Assembly: GCA_016190245.1 (NCBI GenBank)
Contig: JACPQY010000008.1
Coordinates: 109,938 to 152,157, forward strand
Length of the DNA: 42,220 nucleotides
Source: Nitrospirota bacterium
GTDB taxonomy: Bacteria; JACPQY01
Reading direction: 5' to 3'
Part shown: positions 8,749 through 18,800 of the stretch, piece after piece
Position numbering within the stretch: the stretch's first letter is position 1
Layout: each line of letters opens with the position of its first letter
Translations under genes and position numbers: made by a program
The notes under the pieces: model-generated
What the model saw: only the letters and a program-made list of their open reading frames with translations
Databases searched by the model: none
Told to the model about the DNA's origin: nothing

Positions 8749-11700
8749 GGAAGTTCGGCCGTCCGGGTCGCGGCGGCGGGCCTCTCGACGGAGAGCTCGC
8801 GCCGCGCGCGGAAACGGCGGTGGACCTCGAAGGCGAACCGATCCAGGGTGACGGGGTCCACGGGATCGCCGTTCAAGGCGAGCGTGAGGGAGGCGAGCCC
8901 CTCGCGTTCGGCCACGTGGAAGAATTGGGCCTCGGCGATCTTGTTCGGCATGCACTCGTGTGGCCCGACGCTCACGACTCCATCAATCAGCCCCTCGCGC
9001 CATTCGTGGATGGGGCCACCCAGGGTGAGGACGGCCTCGCCGTGCAGCTCCGGGCGGATGTAGTCCGACGCCGCGGCAAGGGAATCGCGGACGGACGTCC
9101 GCCTGCGCCAGCCCATCGCCCGCGCCATGACGTTGTACATCGCGTTCTGGATCCGGGACTGAACGAAGCTGAGGAGGTGATCGCGGAAGCCGCGCTTGTC
9201 CCCGCTCACGCCGGTGAGGTAGTCGGAATATTCGAGCCACTCGGTGAACGGGGCGAAGCGGATGCGGAGGCCGCGCTCCTCGAGGCGATCGACGACGAAG
9301 TCGTTCGCGAAGGGATCGCAGCGGACGTAGATCTCGCCGACAAGGAGGACGGTCGGAAGGTTGGCGGGTCGGCGGACGGCTGTGTACTCCTGCGCCGCCG
9401 CACGGAGGAGTTCGGCGCAACCGAAGAGGAGGCCGTTCGCCACCTGAAGGAGCGCAGGCCCCGCCATCAGATCGCCCGAGCACTCCCTCTCCAAGCGCCG
9501 GAACAACTCCCTTTCATATCGGTCGTGAATTTCCCGCGCCGCGCCCCGTCTTGACTCGGTGGGGCGGACCTCGTAGAGCGCCTCCAAGAGCAGGTCCGCG
9601 GCCATGAAGCCCGTGAACGCCACGACGGAGAACCCGGAAGGCACGCCGTCGAAATACCCGCTGTCGGCCGGTGACCACACGCGCACGCGGTCCTTCCAGC
9701 CCAGCCGCTCCAGAGTGATTTTGTGGAGCCAGTGGTACATCCCGAAGCGGCAAGGCCCTGTGGCGGTAGGCATGAAGAAAGAAAAGACCGTGTCCGACTC
9801 ACCCTCTCGTTCGAGCCGCTTCAGCAGGCTGCCCAGGGTGATGCACATGGGGATGCACTCCTTCCCGGATGTGTGCCGCCGACCGGCGCGGAGGGCTTCG
9901 TGGTCGGGCAGGGGCAGGCTTTCCGCCGGCACGCCGATGCCGCGCAGACAGGACGCCAGAACATCCGCGGACGGCCCCATGCGGGGGATCAGAACCCGCT
10001 CTCCGCGGCGGCGGATATCCGAGAGCCCTTCCTTGTCCTCCTCGATGCGTTTGAGGGAATTGGGAAGCCCCGACGACCTCCCGCCCTTCAAGTCCTCGCG
10101 GACGCAGTGCAGAAAGGCCTCCACGCGGGTCTTGGTGCCGGCGTCGCCGGAGTGACCGTCCGTCTCGATGACCGAAAAGGGCTTTCCGCCCATCGCGTAG
10201 GCGTAGAAGTGGAGGTTGAAACTGTCCGGCCCGCAGGCGTAGTTGCTGCAAAAGAGGCTGTAGACGCGCGGTGTCCGCCGGATCTCATGCGCGGCCCGTA
10301 GGATCCGCTGGCCATAGCCCCAGAACATGTCTTTGAAGACCGGTGTCTCGCCGCCGACCGGGAAGCAATCCACGGGGATCGCGATGGCGCCCTGCTCCCG
10401 CAGGATAGCCGGCACGTTCGAGTTGAGCACCTTGTTGTAGATCGTGTACGTGCGACCGAGGACGACAACGGGCACGATGTCCCGCTCCTCGCAGAAAGCG
10501 AGCGCACGCCGCCCGATGTCGAGGCAACTTCCCTCGAACTCTTCTTGGGCGATCATTGCGGCGTGGCAGGCTTCCCGCCAATCGGCGTCGGGCACACCCA
10601 GATCCCGCGTGAGCCGTTCCAGGCTGCCGAGAAACGCCTTCGACCGGAGATTCCCCCGTCCGACGTCAATCACGGTCGAGACGATCCTCGGGGGCATTCG
10701 ATCGCCGAGGTTGAGGCGCAGCACGTCCGGGCTGGCCTGAACGATCGGACAGATGCCTGCGCGCGGTTCGTCCCCCACTCTCTCGATGCTCCGGAGCATC
10801 GGGAGAAAGAGGATGTCGGGCTTCTCCTCTGCCATGGCACCGACGAGGCCGTGATAGAGATGCATCGGCGCACAGAAAGGCAGGTTGGCCTCCTCGATGC
10901 CCCGCTTGAGGGTGCGTTGGTCAGCTCCCGAATGGATGGAGAGGTTGAAACCCAGGCGTCGGAGAAACGTCGCGAAGAACGGGAAGAAGCTTTTGAGGAG
11001 GAACTCGTCCGTAAGGGCGACACGGGGGCCTCCGCGCTCAGGAGGCGCAGGCCGTGCCGGCCGCGGCCCGGAGGGCCGACCCGGTCCGGGCGACACGGAT
11101 GCCCCGGCGGCGATGCTCTTGACCAGGTCCTCGCGTTCGCGAAAGGGATCGGGCGCGAGGTCGGGCAGCTTGCGGGTCCGTGTCCCCTTGTCGTGCATCG
11201 AGCATCCCCCCCCCCACGTGAACCGCTTGCGCCGGCTCTCGACCACCGCCGTGATCCGGTCGATCCGGCACCGGTTCCCCGGCTCCCCGCAGCCGTGGGA
11301 CGACTTGCAGACGAAGGTGTCCTTCTTCTCCATCTGCGCAGCAAGGAAGCGGGCGGGGTCAAGCGCTGGGCGGGAGGCGACGTCCATCTCCTTGAGGGCG
11401 AGGAGGGCGATCCCCAAGGCCCCCACCGTGCCGGGATTCGGCGGGACGATCACCTCGCTCCCCGTCTGGCGCGCCACGGCGGCCGCCAGCGCGTCGGCCG
11501 AAAAGGGCATCCCCTGGCAGAAGATGACGCGGCCGACGGAGCGCGGCCCTTTCACGCGGTTGAGGTAGTTCTGAATGATCGAGTCGTAGATTCCCGCGAT
11601 GACCGAGCGGCTGCTTTCGCCCGCCGCCGTGGCCTCGTCGATGACCTCGGCCATGAAAACCGAGCAGTGTTGACCGAGAGACACGCCGTCACACGCCTGG

Positions 11701-13121
11701 AGGGCCTCCTCCCCCAAGTGCACAACGTCTCGGATGCCGTCGAACTTGCGGCCCTGCTCCTCGATGAAGGAGCCGGTCCCCGCGGAACACGCCTCGTTCA
11801 TCGCCGCGTCCACCACACGGCCCGACGCGAGGCGGATGTATTTCGCGTCCTGCCCGCCGATCTCGAAAATCGTGTCCACGCGCGGGTCAAAGTGGAGCGC
11901 GCCCTCCGCGTGCGCGGCGATCTCGTTCAGGACGTAGACCGCGTCCGCCCCGTAGCACGTGGTGAGGAGCGACCCGACAATCTCGCGCCCGCTTCCGGTC
12001 ACCCCGGCGGCCCGCGGCGAGAGCCCCTCGGCGCCGCCTTCCGCAAAGCGGCGCATGAGGAGTCGGGCCGCGCCGACCGGATCTCCGTTCGTGCCCGTGT
12101 AGGCCTCCCACGCCACCTCGCGTGTGCGCGCGTCCACAGCCACCGCTTTCGAGCCCGTCGAGCCGATGTCTAAGCCGAGGACGACCGGCCGAGGATCGGC
12201 TGCCGCGTCGCACGAGCCGTTTGCGCCCGACGTCTGCGGCAGGCGTTTCACTCGCCCAAGGTACTCCGTGAGCGCGGGCACTCGCTCGAGGCGTGCCTCG
12301 GCGGAAGGAGCCGCCAGCCTCTCGATCGGCGGGAGCTGAATGCGCTGCTCCGAGGCAAGTACGGCGCACCCCAAGGCTTCAAAGAACAGCACATCGTCGT
12401 CGAACCCCTCCAGCAGCCGCATCCCGCGGGCGGCGAGGAACCGGCGAAAGCTGTCACGGACGCGCGGCGACCGGGAAACACCGCCCAGAAGGATGACGTC
12501 GGGCGGGCTCAACGCGGGCTTGATGAGCACCTGGACGTTCTCGCACACGGCATCGAAGAGACCGGCGAGAATCCGGGCACGGTTTTCTCCCTTGTTTGCC
12601 AGGTGCGTCATGTCCGTCTTGAGAATCACGGGGCACCGGCCGGAGAGTGGCGCGGGGTCCTGCACGTCCGCGCACAGGTTCCCGGCCTCCTCGATGGTCA
12701 GGCCGAACCTCCCGACGAGCTGGCAGAGGAAATTGCCGGTCCCTTGCGAACATCGCGAATTCTCGCGGAACACATCCGTTCCCGAGGCCCGCAACTCCAG
12801 GACGCTGAACCCATGGCTCCCGATGGAGACGAGCGTGGCCGGCGCTTCCGGACGGAGGTGGCGGCATCCCGCGGCCTGCGCCTGCTGGGTTGGGACGCGG
12901 GGGAGGGCGATCTGGCGGCTCAGGCGCCCGGTGACGGCCACACCGTCCAGCCCCTCCCATTCCCACTGCCTGAGGATGTCCCCGAGGAGGGGCCAGGGCT
13001 TCTTGTGATGCTCAACGAGATGCCGTCGGGACCACACGAGGCGGTCCCCGGACCGGACAAGCTCCGCGAGCTTGACCGCCTCAGCCCCGATGTCGATCCC
13101 TAGATACCTTCTTGCTCTCAC
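8745..13121 (-). CDS. giant acyl-CoA dehydratase activase-like protein (two ASKHA ATPase domains + DUF2229 + HgdB-like)
   Basis: 1458 residues from GTG 13121 (AGGAG about 10 nt upstream). Order of parts: ASKHA ATPase domain 1 (about 5-270, YLGIDIG, RCSQGTGNF with Cys124); ASKHA domain 2 (about 313-575, LGLDIGSTGSK, EIGGQDAKY, NEACSAGTGSF with Cys445); a Cys-rich linker with WGGGC (636-640); DUF2229-like (about 700-800); then HgdB-like alpha/beta regions (VVVLGRTYTIYN, GHSGDAGTKT). In HgdC/BcrA activases the Cys before AGTG binds a shared [4Fe-4S] cluster, and ATP drives electron transfer to a 2-hydroxyacyl-CoA dehydratase or benzoyl-CoA reductase. Fused proteins of this size (COG1924/3580/3581) are known but their substrate is not. 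No separate dehydratase gene is nearby. Monocistronic. A C10 tract encodes the WGGG motif. Confidence 0.88.
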   Translation of the reverse strand: MRARRYLGIDIGAEAVKLAELVRSGDRLVWSRRHLVEHHKKPWPLLGDILRQWEWEGLDGVAVTGRLSRQIALPRVPTQQAQAAGCRHLRPEAPATLVSIGSHGFSVLELRASGTDVFRENSRCSQGTGNFLCQLVGRFGLTIEEAGNLCADVQDPAPLSGRCPVILKTDMTHLANKGENRARILAGLFDAVCENVQVLIKPALSPPDVILLGGVSRSPRVRDSFRRFLAARGMRLLEGFDDDVLFFEALGCAVLASEQRIQLPPIERLAAPSAEARLERVPALTEYLGRVKRLPQTSGANGSCDAAADPRPVVLGLDIGSTGSKAVAVDARTREVAWEAYTGTNGDPVGAARLLMRRFAEGGAEGLSPRAAGVTGSGREIVGSLLTTCYGADAVYVLNEIAAHAEGALHFDPRVDTIFEIGGQDAKYIRLASGRVVDAAMNEACSAGTGSFIEEQGRKFDGIRDVVHLGEEALQACDGVSLGQHCSVFMAEVIDEATAAGESSRSVIAGIYDSIIQNYLNRVKGPRSVGRVIFCQGMPFSADALAAAVARQTGSEVIVPPNPGTVGALGIALLALKEMDVASRPALDPARFLAAQMEKKDTFVCKSSHGCGEPGNRCRIDRITAVVESRRKRFTWGGGCSMHDKGTRTRKLPDLAPDPFREREDLVKSIAAGASVSPGPGRPSGPRPARPAPPERGGPRVALTDEFLLKSFFPFFATFLRRLGFNLSIHSGADQRTLKRGIEEANLPFCAPMHLYHGLVGAMAEEKPDILFLPMLRSIERVGDEPRAGICPIVQASPDVLRLNLGDRMPPRIVSTVIDVGRGNLRSKAFLGSLERLTRDLGVPDADWREACHAAMIAQEEFEGSCLDIGRRALAFCEERDIVPVVVLGRTYTIYNKVLNSNVPAILREQGAIAIPVDCFPVGGETPVFKDMFWGYGQRILRAAHEIRRTPRVYSLFCSNYACGPDSFNLHFYAYAMGGKPFSVIETDGHSGDAGTKTRVEAFLHCVREDLKGGRSSGLPNSLKRIEEDKEGLSDIRRRGERVLIPRMGPSADVLASCLRGIGVPAESLPLPDHEALRAGRRHTSGKECIPMCITLGSLLKRLEREGESDTVFSFFMPTATGPCRFGMYHWLHKITLERLGWKDRVRVWSPADSGYFDGVPSGFSVVAFTGFMAADLLLEALYEVRPTESRRGAAREIHDRYERELFRRLERECSGDLMAGPALLQVANGLLFGCAELLRAAAQEYTAVRRPANLPTVLLVGEIYVRCDPFANDFVVDRLEERGLRIRFAPFTEWLEYSDYLTGVSGDKRGFRDHLLSFVQSRIQNAMYNVMARAMGWRRRTSVRDSLAAASDYIRPELHGEAVLTLGGPIHEWREGLIDGVVSVGPHECMPNKIAEAQFFHVAEREGLASLTLALNGDPVDPVTLDRFAFEVHRRFRARRELSVERPAAATRTAELP
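11206..11215. repeat. C10 homopolymer inside the activase gene
   Basis: Ten C in a row on the + strand (ten G in the coding sense), encoding the Trp-Gly-Gly-Gly of the WGGGC motif (residues 636-639). Slippage by one base would shift the frame of the last 820 codons. Confidence 0.9.
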
Positions 13122-13144
13122 GATCGAGCCACTCCTACACGAAT

Positions 13145-13154
13145 CCCCCCCCCC
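13145..13154. repeat. C10 homopolymer upstream of the activase start
   Basis: Ten C on the + strand, that is ten G on the activase coding strand, centred about 28 nt before its GTG start. It would lie in the 5' untranslated region or promoter spacer, where length changes could tune expression. Confidence 0.85.
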
Positions 13155-13226
13155 TTGTACAGCGCGAAAAGGGGAGATTCGCCTTTCCCTGAAACCGGCG
13201 GAGTGAAAGAGCGTCAGCGGGAAAGG

Positions 13227-13275
13227 GAGAATGTCACCTTGTCTCCCCGACGCGGCCGAGAAGGTGATCTGTCCC
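13227..13275. repeat. imperfect inverted repeat between divergent-side genes
   Basis: Arms near 13227-13240 (ending GTCACCTT) and 13261-13275 (starting AAGGTGATCTG) pair imperfectly across a 20-nt GC-rich centre. It lies between the start of the activase gene and the 3' end of the coiled-coil gene. It may be a small REP/MITE-like element or an RNA hairpin; there is no T-run. Confidence 0.4.
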
Positions 13276-13295
13276 CGAAGATCCCTGGGAGGGAC

Positions 13296-13754
13296 TCAGA
13301 GCAGGCCGAGCGATCTGAGCGTTTCGGCGAGCTTCGGTTCCTTCTTCGCGAACTCCTGCAAGGCCAGCTTGATCCGCTCGGTCTCCCGCACCGCCGGCGC
13401 CAGGGCCGTGCGCCGGTCCCACAGCACGAAACCGATCAGCCCCATCATGCCCACAAACAGGACGCCGAAACCCCACATCATCGTTTGGCGCAATTCGTTG
13501 ATCTGCTGCTGCAACCCATCCATCCGCCGGTTCAAGCTGTTCTCCAGCCCGTCGATCCGCTTGTCCAGCCCATCGATCCGCTTGTCCAACCCTCTTACGG
13601 CCTCTTCCAGCCTGGCGATCTTTTCACCTTGCTCCGCGAACTTCTGCAGGATTTCCCGATCGGTGAGCGTGATCGTCCTCTCGGCGGCGTAGACCGGCCC
13701 GGAAAGGACGGTCGCGGCAAGCGCGGCACAGAACCACAGACCTTTCGGACTCAT
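13296..13754 (-). CDS. exported coiled-coil protein with a C-terminal membrane anchor
   Basis: 152 residues from ATG 13754. A signal peptide ends near VYAAE. It is followed by a coiled coil (about residues 35-90) with near-exact heptad copies: LDKRIDG twice, then LENSLNRRMDG and LQQQINELR. One transmembrane helix (about 93-112, WGFGVLFVGMMGLIGFVLW) and a charged tail of 40 residues follow. Topology would be a periplasmic coiled coil tethered to the inner membrane. The start has no Shine-Dalgarno; a promoter places transcription at the ATG itself. Small proteins of this build are common in deltaproteobacterial genomes, but I know of no assigned function. Confidence 0.8.
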   Translation of the reverse strand: MSPKGLWFCAALAATVLSGPVYAAERTITLTDREILQKFAEQGEKIARLEEAVRGLDKRIDGLDKRIDGLENSLNRRMDGLQQQINELRQTMMWGFGVLFVGMMGLIGFVLWDRRTALAPAVRETERIKLALQEFAKKEPKLAETLRSLGLL

Positions 13755-13760
13755 GGAAAC

Positions 13761-13789
13761 ATTGTGGACGCCCGACAGGGGCTTGTCAA
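13761..13789 (-). promoter_or_regulatory. sigma70 promoter giving a leaderless transcript
   Basis: On the minus strand TTGACA (13789-13784), a 17-nt spacer, then CACAAT (13766-13761, four of six). The -10 ends 6 nt before the ATG at 13754, so the mRNA should begin at or within a base or two of the start codon. Confidence 0.55.
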
Positions 13790-13908
13790 AACCTCCCGCC
13801 AGACGGCGATTGCGTAGCCGTCATCCGTCCTTTCTCTGCTTGACCACCGCCGCCTGGAGGTGGTAGGAGTGGATCGAGTGGCGGGCTGAGATTCCCAAGG
13901 GGGTAGGT

Positions 13909-15024
13909 GTGCGCATCCGCCCGCCGGCAAGAGGGGTTCTGCTTTTCCTGGTCGGTGTGTACGCCTGTTCCTCGCTCGTGGGGGACGTTCGGGCGGCAGA
14001 TGAGCCGAAGATTGACGAGGCCGAGCGCGGCCGATACATCGGCATCTTGACTGCGGCCTTCCTGCGGGAGGGGAAGTCTCTTCAAGATGTTGCCCTGCTG
14101 CGATCCGAACAAGAGGGCCCATACGATCTGGTGGTCACGCTGGATCGGTCCGATTTCGGGGCCGACTCAGGTGAAACCTTCGACCCCATCCAGGTCGCTC
14201 ACGCCTTCGGCGCCGTCTACGGAACATTGCTCTCGGAAGCATCCCCGTTCCGACCCGAGGACATCCGCATGGTTGACCTGCGTCTTTCGGACAGCCCCTA
14301 CCAATTCACCGGCTCGGTGTCTCGATATGGTGACGCTTTTCGGCGGTTCTTCCAGGGCGGGATCGGATTGGACGGCTTCGCGCACGACATGTTCTCGGCG
14401 GTTGAGTGTTGGGAGGGCGGTCGCAGGGAGGAAACGCTCTGGGAGGCGCTCACTGCACGTGGGGGTCCCGATGCGACCACTGAACCACCGGATCTCCCTG
14501 GGGGTCTGGAACCGGCGGAATTTATCTACGTGTCCAGGCTCCAGCCGATCATGGATTCGTATCTTCGGAGCTTTCGGGCGTTCAGTGAACTGTCGGAGGC
14601 GCTCCAATCCCTGCCCGTGCTTTTCTTCTCCCCCGCGTGTCGGATGCGATACGCCGAAGCCCTTGCGACGTGGAAGAAGAATCGGATGGAGATCGAGCCC
14701 ATCCAGGCGCCCCCAAGCCTCGCGAAGGCCCACGGCGACCTCCTGGGCCCGGCACGCCGGCTCGATCGCGCGGCGGATCTGATTGGCCAGGGCTTCAAGA
14801 ATCTCGACCGAGATTCTTTCGCGAAGGCGGTCGAGGAGATCCGCTTGGCCGGCCGATCTCTGGAGCGTTCGATGGAAACCATCCAGCGCCGGCTTTCTCC
14901 GCACCCTCCGGGGGAAGGCGGCATGCGGCCCGAAGCCGACCCCGAACCCCGCGCGACGCCTGCCGACCCGCCGACCGAAGTCCCGCAACGAGATCCCGAT
15001 CCTCGAAAGGAGATACAGCCGTGA
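13909..15024 (+). CDS. exported protein of unknown function with proline-rich tail
   Basis: 371 residues from GTG 13909, preceded by CAAGGGGG. The N-terminus is a signal peptide; cleavage could be at a lipobox (VYAC, Cys20) or at VRAAD, so soluble or lipid-anchored forms are both possible. The mature part has an alpha/beta region with YDLVVTLDRSDFG and a pattern of aromatic residues around YRDAFRRFFQGG, then helices. The last 45 residues are Pro/Glu/Arg-rich and probably disordered. The family is not recognised. It is the first of three genes in the same direction leading to the TraU-like gene, and diverges from the coiled-coil gene at 13754. Confidence 0.75.
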   Translation: MRIRPPARGVLLFLVGVYACSSLVGDVRAADEPKIDEAERGRYIGILTAAFLREGKSLQDVALLRSEQEGPYDLVVTLDRSDFGADSGETFDPIQVAHAFGAVYGTLLSEASPFRPEDIRMVDLRLSDSPYQFTGSVSRYGDAFRRFFQGGIGLDGFAHDMFSAVECWEGGRREETLWEALTARGGPDATTEPPDLPGGLEPAEFIYVSRLQPIMDSYLRSFRAFSELSEALQSLPVLFFSPACRMRYAEALATWKKNRMEIEPIQAPPSLAKAHGDLLGPARRLDRAADLIGQGFKNLDRDSFAKAVEEIRLAGRSLERSMETIQRRLSPHPPGEGGMRPEADPEPRATPADPPTEVPQRDPDPRKEIQP

Positions 15025-15293
15025 ACCCCGCACCAGACTCGCACATGGCATCAGACTCCGTGTTTCGCTCGGACGGACGAGACCCCTCCCCGCCCCAAGC
15101 CGCAGGGCTCCTTGCCACGGAGGGCATGGGGCCATGCAATGCCACGCCATTCGCAGGCCTTCCTGGCCTGCCTTCCTTTCGTGGCACGTGGGCCTTGCTC
15201 TCGAAGCCGCAAGGTCCACGGACTCCTTGTCCAGGTGTCGCCGCGTCCGCCGCGGCGGAGACGGCGCGGCATGGAACATGGCCTCGGTGCGGG

Positions 15294-15860
15294 GTGAACA
15301 CGAATCGAACACCGACCGCCCGGCCCCGCCCTCATGCCATTTTCATCACCCTGCTGGCGTCCGCAGGCGCCTTCCTCTTGGCTCAAGGATGCGGGGGGGG
15401 CGGAGGTGGCCATGGGTCGGGCGATCGCGGCGATGGAGGCAAGATCGAGGGAACCTATCGGAGCAAAGGAGTGCGAGTTGTTCTGGAGATCACGGACTAT
15501 CCTTCTCCCTCTCAGGGCACGCAGAAGCTCGACAACACGGACCCCGAAGGTGGGTGCGAGCGCTACGTTCCACCCCAATTGTACACTGCGTTCAGTCTCT
15601 ACGCCTTCGACCCGGCCATTAGTTTGGAGGCTGACGGAGCGGGGCAGTACTCGGGTCCTGGCACGTACTATAGCCTGGAGGACAGGTCGATCATCGAAGG
15701 CCCCTTGGAAGGCTGGGGGTGCCAGATGACGATTGAGGAGGGTGAAAGATCGGGCAGCTTTCTTTGCACGTGCACTCGCGTTCAGGTGGCGGGCTGTGAC
15801 TCCGCGCGGTCAAAGATTACCGGACGATTCGAATGTCTGGGTGAGTTCGAGCCATTGTGA
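15294..15860 (+). CDS. small Gly-rich-linker lipoprotein, unknown function
   Basis: 188 residues from GTG 15294. The start is uncertain because no good ribosome-binding site is visible; it was chosen as the first in-frame start that gives a normal lipoprotein signal (lipobox LAQGC). A run of six Gly follows the Cys as a linker. The mature domain looks like a small beta barrel: GTYRSKGVRVVLEI, a Cys-containing loop, LYTAFSLYAF, and a closing ITGRFECLGEFE. Six or more cysteines suggest disulphides. The 269 nt before it (15025-15293) are open in several frames, but I see no gene there. The stop lies 29 nt before the TraU-like gene. Confidence 0.65.
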   Translation: MNTNRTPTARPRPHAIFITLLASAGAFLLAQGCGGGGGGHGSGDRGDGGKIEGTYRSKGVRVVLEITDYPSPSQGTQKLDNTDPEGGCERYVPPQLYTAFSLYAFDPAISLEADGAGQYSGPGTYYSLEDRSIIEGPLEGWGCQMTIEEGERSGSFLCTCTRVQVAGCDSARSKITGRFECLGEFEPL

Positions 15861-15889
15861 AGCCGACCTGGTAGGGGGGGGAGGGTTCC

Positions 15890-18800
15890 ATGTTGTGGCT
15901 ACAGCGCATGCTTGTCCCGATCATCACCCTTGCGGGTGCCTTCATCCTTCCACCCCGGGCGGCGGCGTCCGATGTCGCCTCGCGGGTCACCGGTGCTCTC
16001 CAAGCCTGCTTCCTGCCCAAGCCTGACGAGATAAAGAGCATGTTGAAGTTCTACAAGAACCTCGCCACAGCCTATCTCGAGCCTCTCATCAAGTTCGACG
16101 TAAAGAACTGGGATCTCCACTTTCCGGAGTTGACCGATCCCTCGATCGGCATCCACCACCATCGGCCCGCCTGGCTCGTCGAGGTCGTTCCGAACGCGGG
16201 CGACAGCAAGGCGCTCGCGCCGGTTTCGCCGTTTATCCGGTGCCTGTCCGCGGCACTCGACGAACACATCGTGGGCCCGCTCGTCCAAGCGGTCTACGAC
16301 ACCGACAAGCCTTACGTCCGCCCACGAGGCGGATGCAGCGGGAGCGATTGCTTCTTCGATGCCCACGTCTGGAAATTCGAGCTGGATGCCCTCGATCTCA
16401 TCGTCGGGAGCCCCGCCAACCCCATCGCATGGGCCGATCCCGCGAAGTGGGTTGGAGGAATCAAGCCCTGCTATTTCTCTGAGATTGACCCGCTGCGGTG
16501 GCGCTACAGGGCCCACCCGCAGGCCGCCTTGCAGGAGGACCACCCGGCCCGATTCTGGGAGGGCATCAGCTCGCCCAAGGTGGGCGACACGCTCTTTCAC
16601 CCTTGGGGCCCACGGAACCGCCAGGACGGCCATGTCTCGTACTACAACCCCCTGTGGGCCGGGGCCGCCGTGGCCATCCGAGCGGCCCACGTCGCCGTCC
16701 ATCCCGAATGGGGCTGGGGCGTGATGTGCGGAGGCGAGGACGACGTCTACGAGGGGCTCGATCGGCAGGGCCACTGGTCGAAGACGAGCAACGAGTCCGT
16801 GGGCAAGCGGCAAGACCTCCCGCTGATGATCCAGCTCGTTTCTCCGGTCACGTGGACAAGGCCCATGCCCATTGGGCGCCCGGACGAGACCTCGGATTGG
16901 TCCTTGGAGAAGGAGTACTGGCCGGAGGAGGTTCCGCCATACCAAAGTGGCTACGCGTTCTTGCTATGGGAGAGGCATTTTCATGGACTCGGGCTGGACG
17001 CTCTGACAGGGGTGAAGGACCTTCCGAAGGGGCTCGACATCCGTCGCTTCGACGATGCGGCGCGAAGCTTGGCGACTTTGGACCTCACCTCCTTCCTCAA
17101 CGAACTCTCCGCGATGCTCGGTCCCGAGATGGGCAAGGCCGTGGATCTCGTGCGCAACGTCCTCCAGATGCTCTGGAACCTGGTCGAGGAGATCACCAAG
17201 CACGCCCAGGGCGTGCTCATCAACGCGGTGATAGAGGCCGTGTTCGACATCCTGGGCGCGCACGAGGGGGCGGTGATCGTTCGCGATGTGGAATGCTCGG
17301 CCGACAGCGCGTGGGAGCTCATGACCGGGATGACGAAGGTGCTCGGACTTGGCGCCTGCGGGAAGGGTCTGTCCGACGTCCGCGAGGTCGCCCGGGTCAA
17401 GAAGAAACTCGACGACGCCAAGGACGTCATGGACAAGGTCTACAACCAGCATGTCGGGTTCGACACAGTCGGTGAGATCCTCCACGGCGCGTGCACCTTC
17501 GGCGATATCCACCCCCCCATCGAGAAGATCCACAGCCTCACCGATCCGGATAAATCCAGCAGCGCGGTCTACAAGCTTATTCAACTCCAAAAGTACCTGG
17601 ACTACGCGGACGCCGTCTGCCTCGGGGCGAAGTTCCTCTCCAAACCCACCTCGGACCCCGCTCAACTTCTCTCGATGTTTGTCGAGATCAAGGCGCCGCA
17701 GGGTTCTGCCGTAGGCGACCTTGCACGCACCCTCGATGCCTTTCGCGATCCGACGCGGGAAGTGGATCGGGTCCTCACCGCGCTCGCCCGCGACCCCGCG
17801 CTTACTCCCGCCGAGCGGACGGCCTGGGAAGCCGACCTGCGCGGGCTGAAGCAGGATCTCTCGGCGCTGGACCTGAAAGCCATCGGGGACATCCGGAACC
17901 GACTGGACAGACTCAGATCGGGGGATTTCCTCAAGGACCTGGCCGAACCGCTCAAGACGGAGCTGCTCGGGGCCGTGACGTCCTTCTCTCCGGTTGGGAC
18001 GACCGCGTGGAGCAGCTTCGATGATCTGGACAAGCGCAACCAGGCCATGCTCAAGCAGATCGAAAGGATGGGGAAGCTGTTCGACATCCGAGATCTCTCG
18101 GGGGACGTGCTCATTCAGGGATTCGTGGCCTTCTTCATCCTGGAGGCCGAGTTCGAAACGCTGGGGCTCACGATGGGGCAGCTCCAGCAGCGCGCACCGA
18201 ACCTCCGCGCCCAGTTCGATCAGGCCGAGGCCGGCCTTTCGGGCCCCCTGCGCCGGGTTGCGGACCTCATTCGATCGCTTGATGAACGGCTCGCGCAGGA
18301 GATTACCTCGACTCTGGTCGCGTTCGATGCCGGGGCCGCGTCCTCCATCGGCCGAAAGCTGGACGTTCTGGGGGACCGCGCGCTTCAGGGTCCGGGCCGC
18401 ACTTCGTCCACCTTCCATGACTTCGGCCGGGCCGCCAAGGAGATCGCTCAAACCCTAAGCGCGATCGGGCCCAAGTTGACCGCGCTCTCCCGCGCCCTCA
18501 CCACGATCCTCAAGCCGGTGGGGGATGAGCTGGATGTGGCGGCCGGGCACGTGGAGAAATTGGCCGATTCGCTCGGCGGCATGGCGAGTGCGACCGACGA
18601 GATGGGGAACCTGAGCGGCGTGTTCAGCACAGGAGGCGAGGATCTGGCCGTGCGATCGGCCATGACGCTCGGCGCGCCGACCGGATCGGATCCGTTGAAG
18701 GCCTTCTTTGCGATGATGGGCGATCTGGCGCGGCAGTCACGGCGGCATCAGCAGCACTCTATCCGCTGGCAGATGGCGCGAGAGAAGGCGGGCGGCCCGC

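Noticed and set aside
10545-12173. 542-codon frame antisense to the activase gene
   Set aside because: Shadow frame of a strongly supported gene; no motif.
14167-15312. 381-codon minus-strand frame across 13909-15293
   Set aside because: Mostly antisense to the exported-protein gene; no ribosome-binding site and no signal or domain.
15290-15312. T-loop-like TTCGATTC on the minus strand near 15310, suggesting a tRNA
   Set aside because: No acceptor, D or anticodon stems can be drawn around it.
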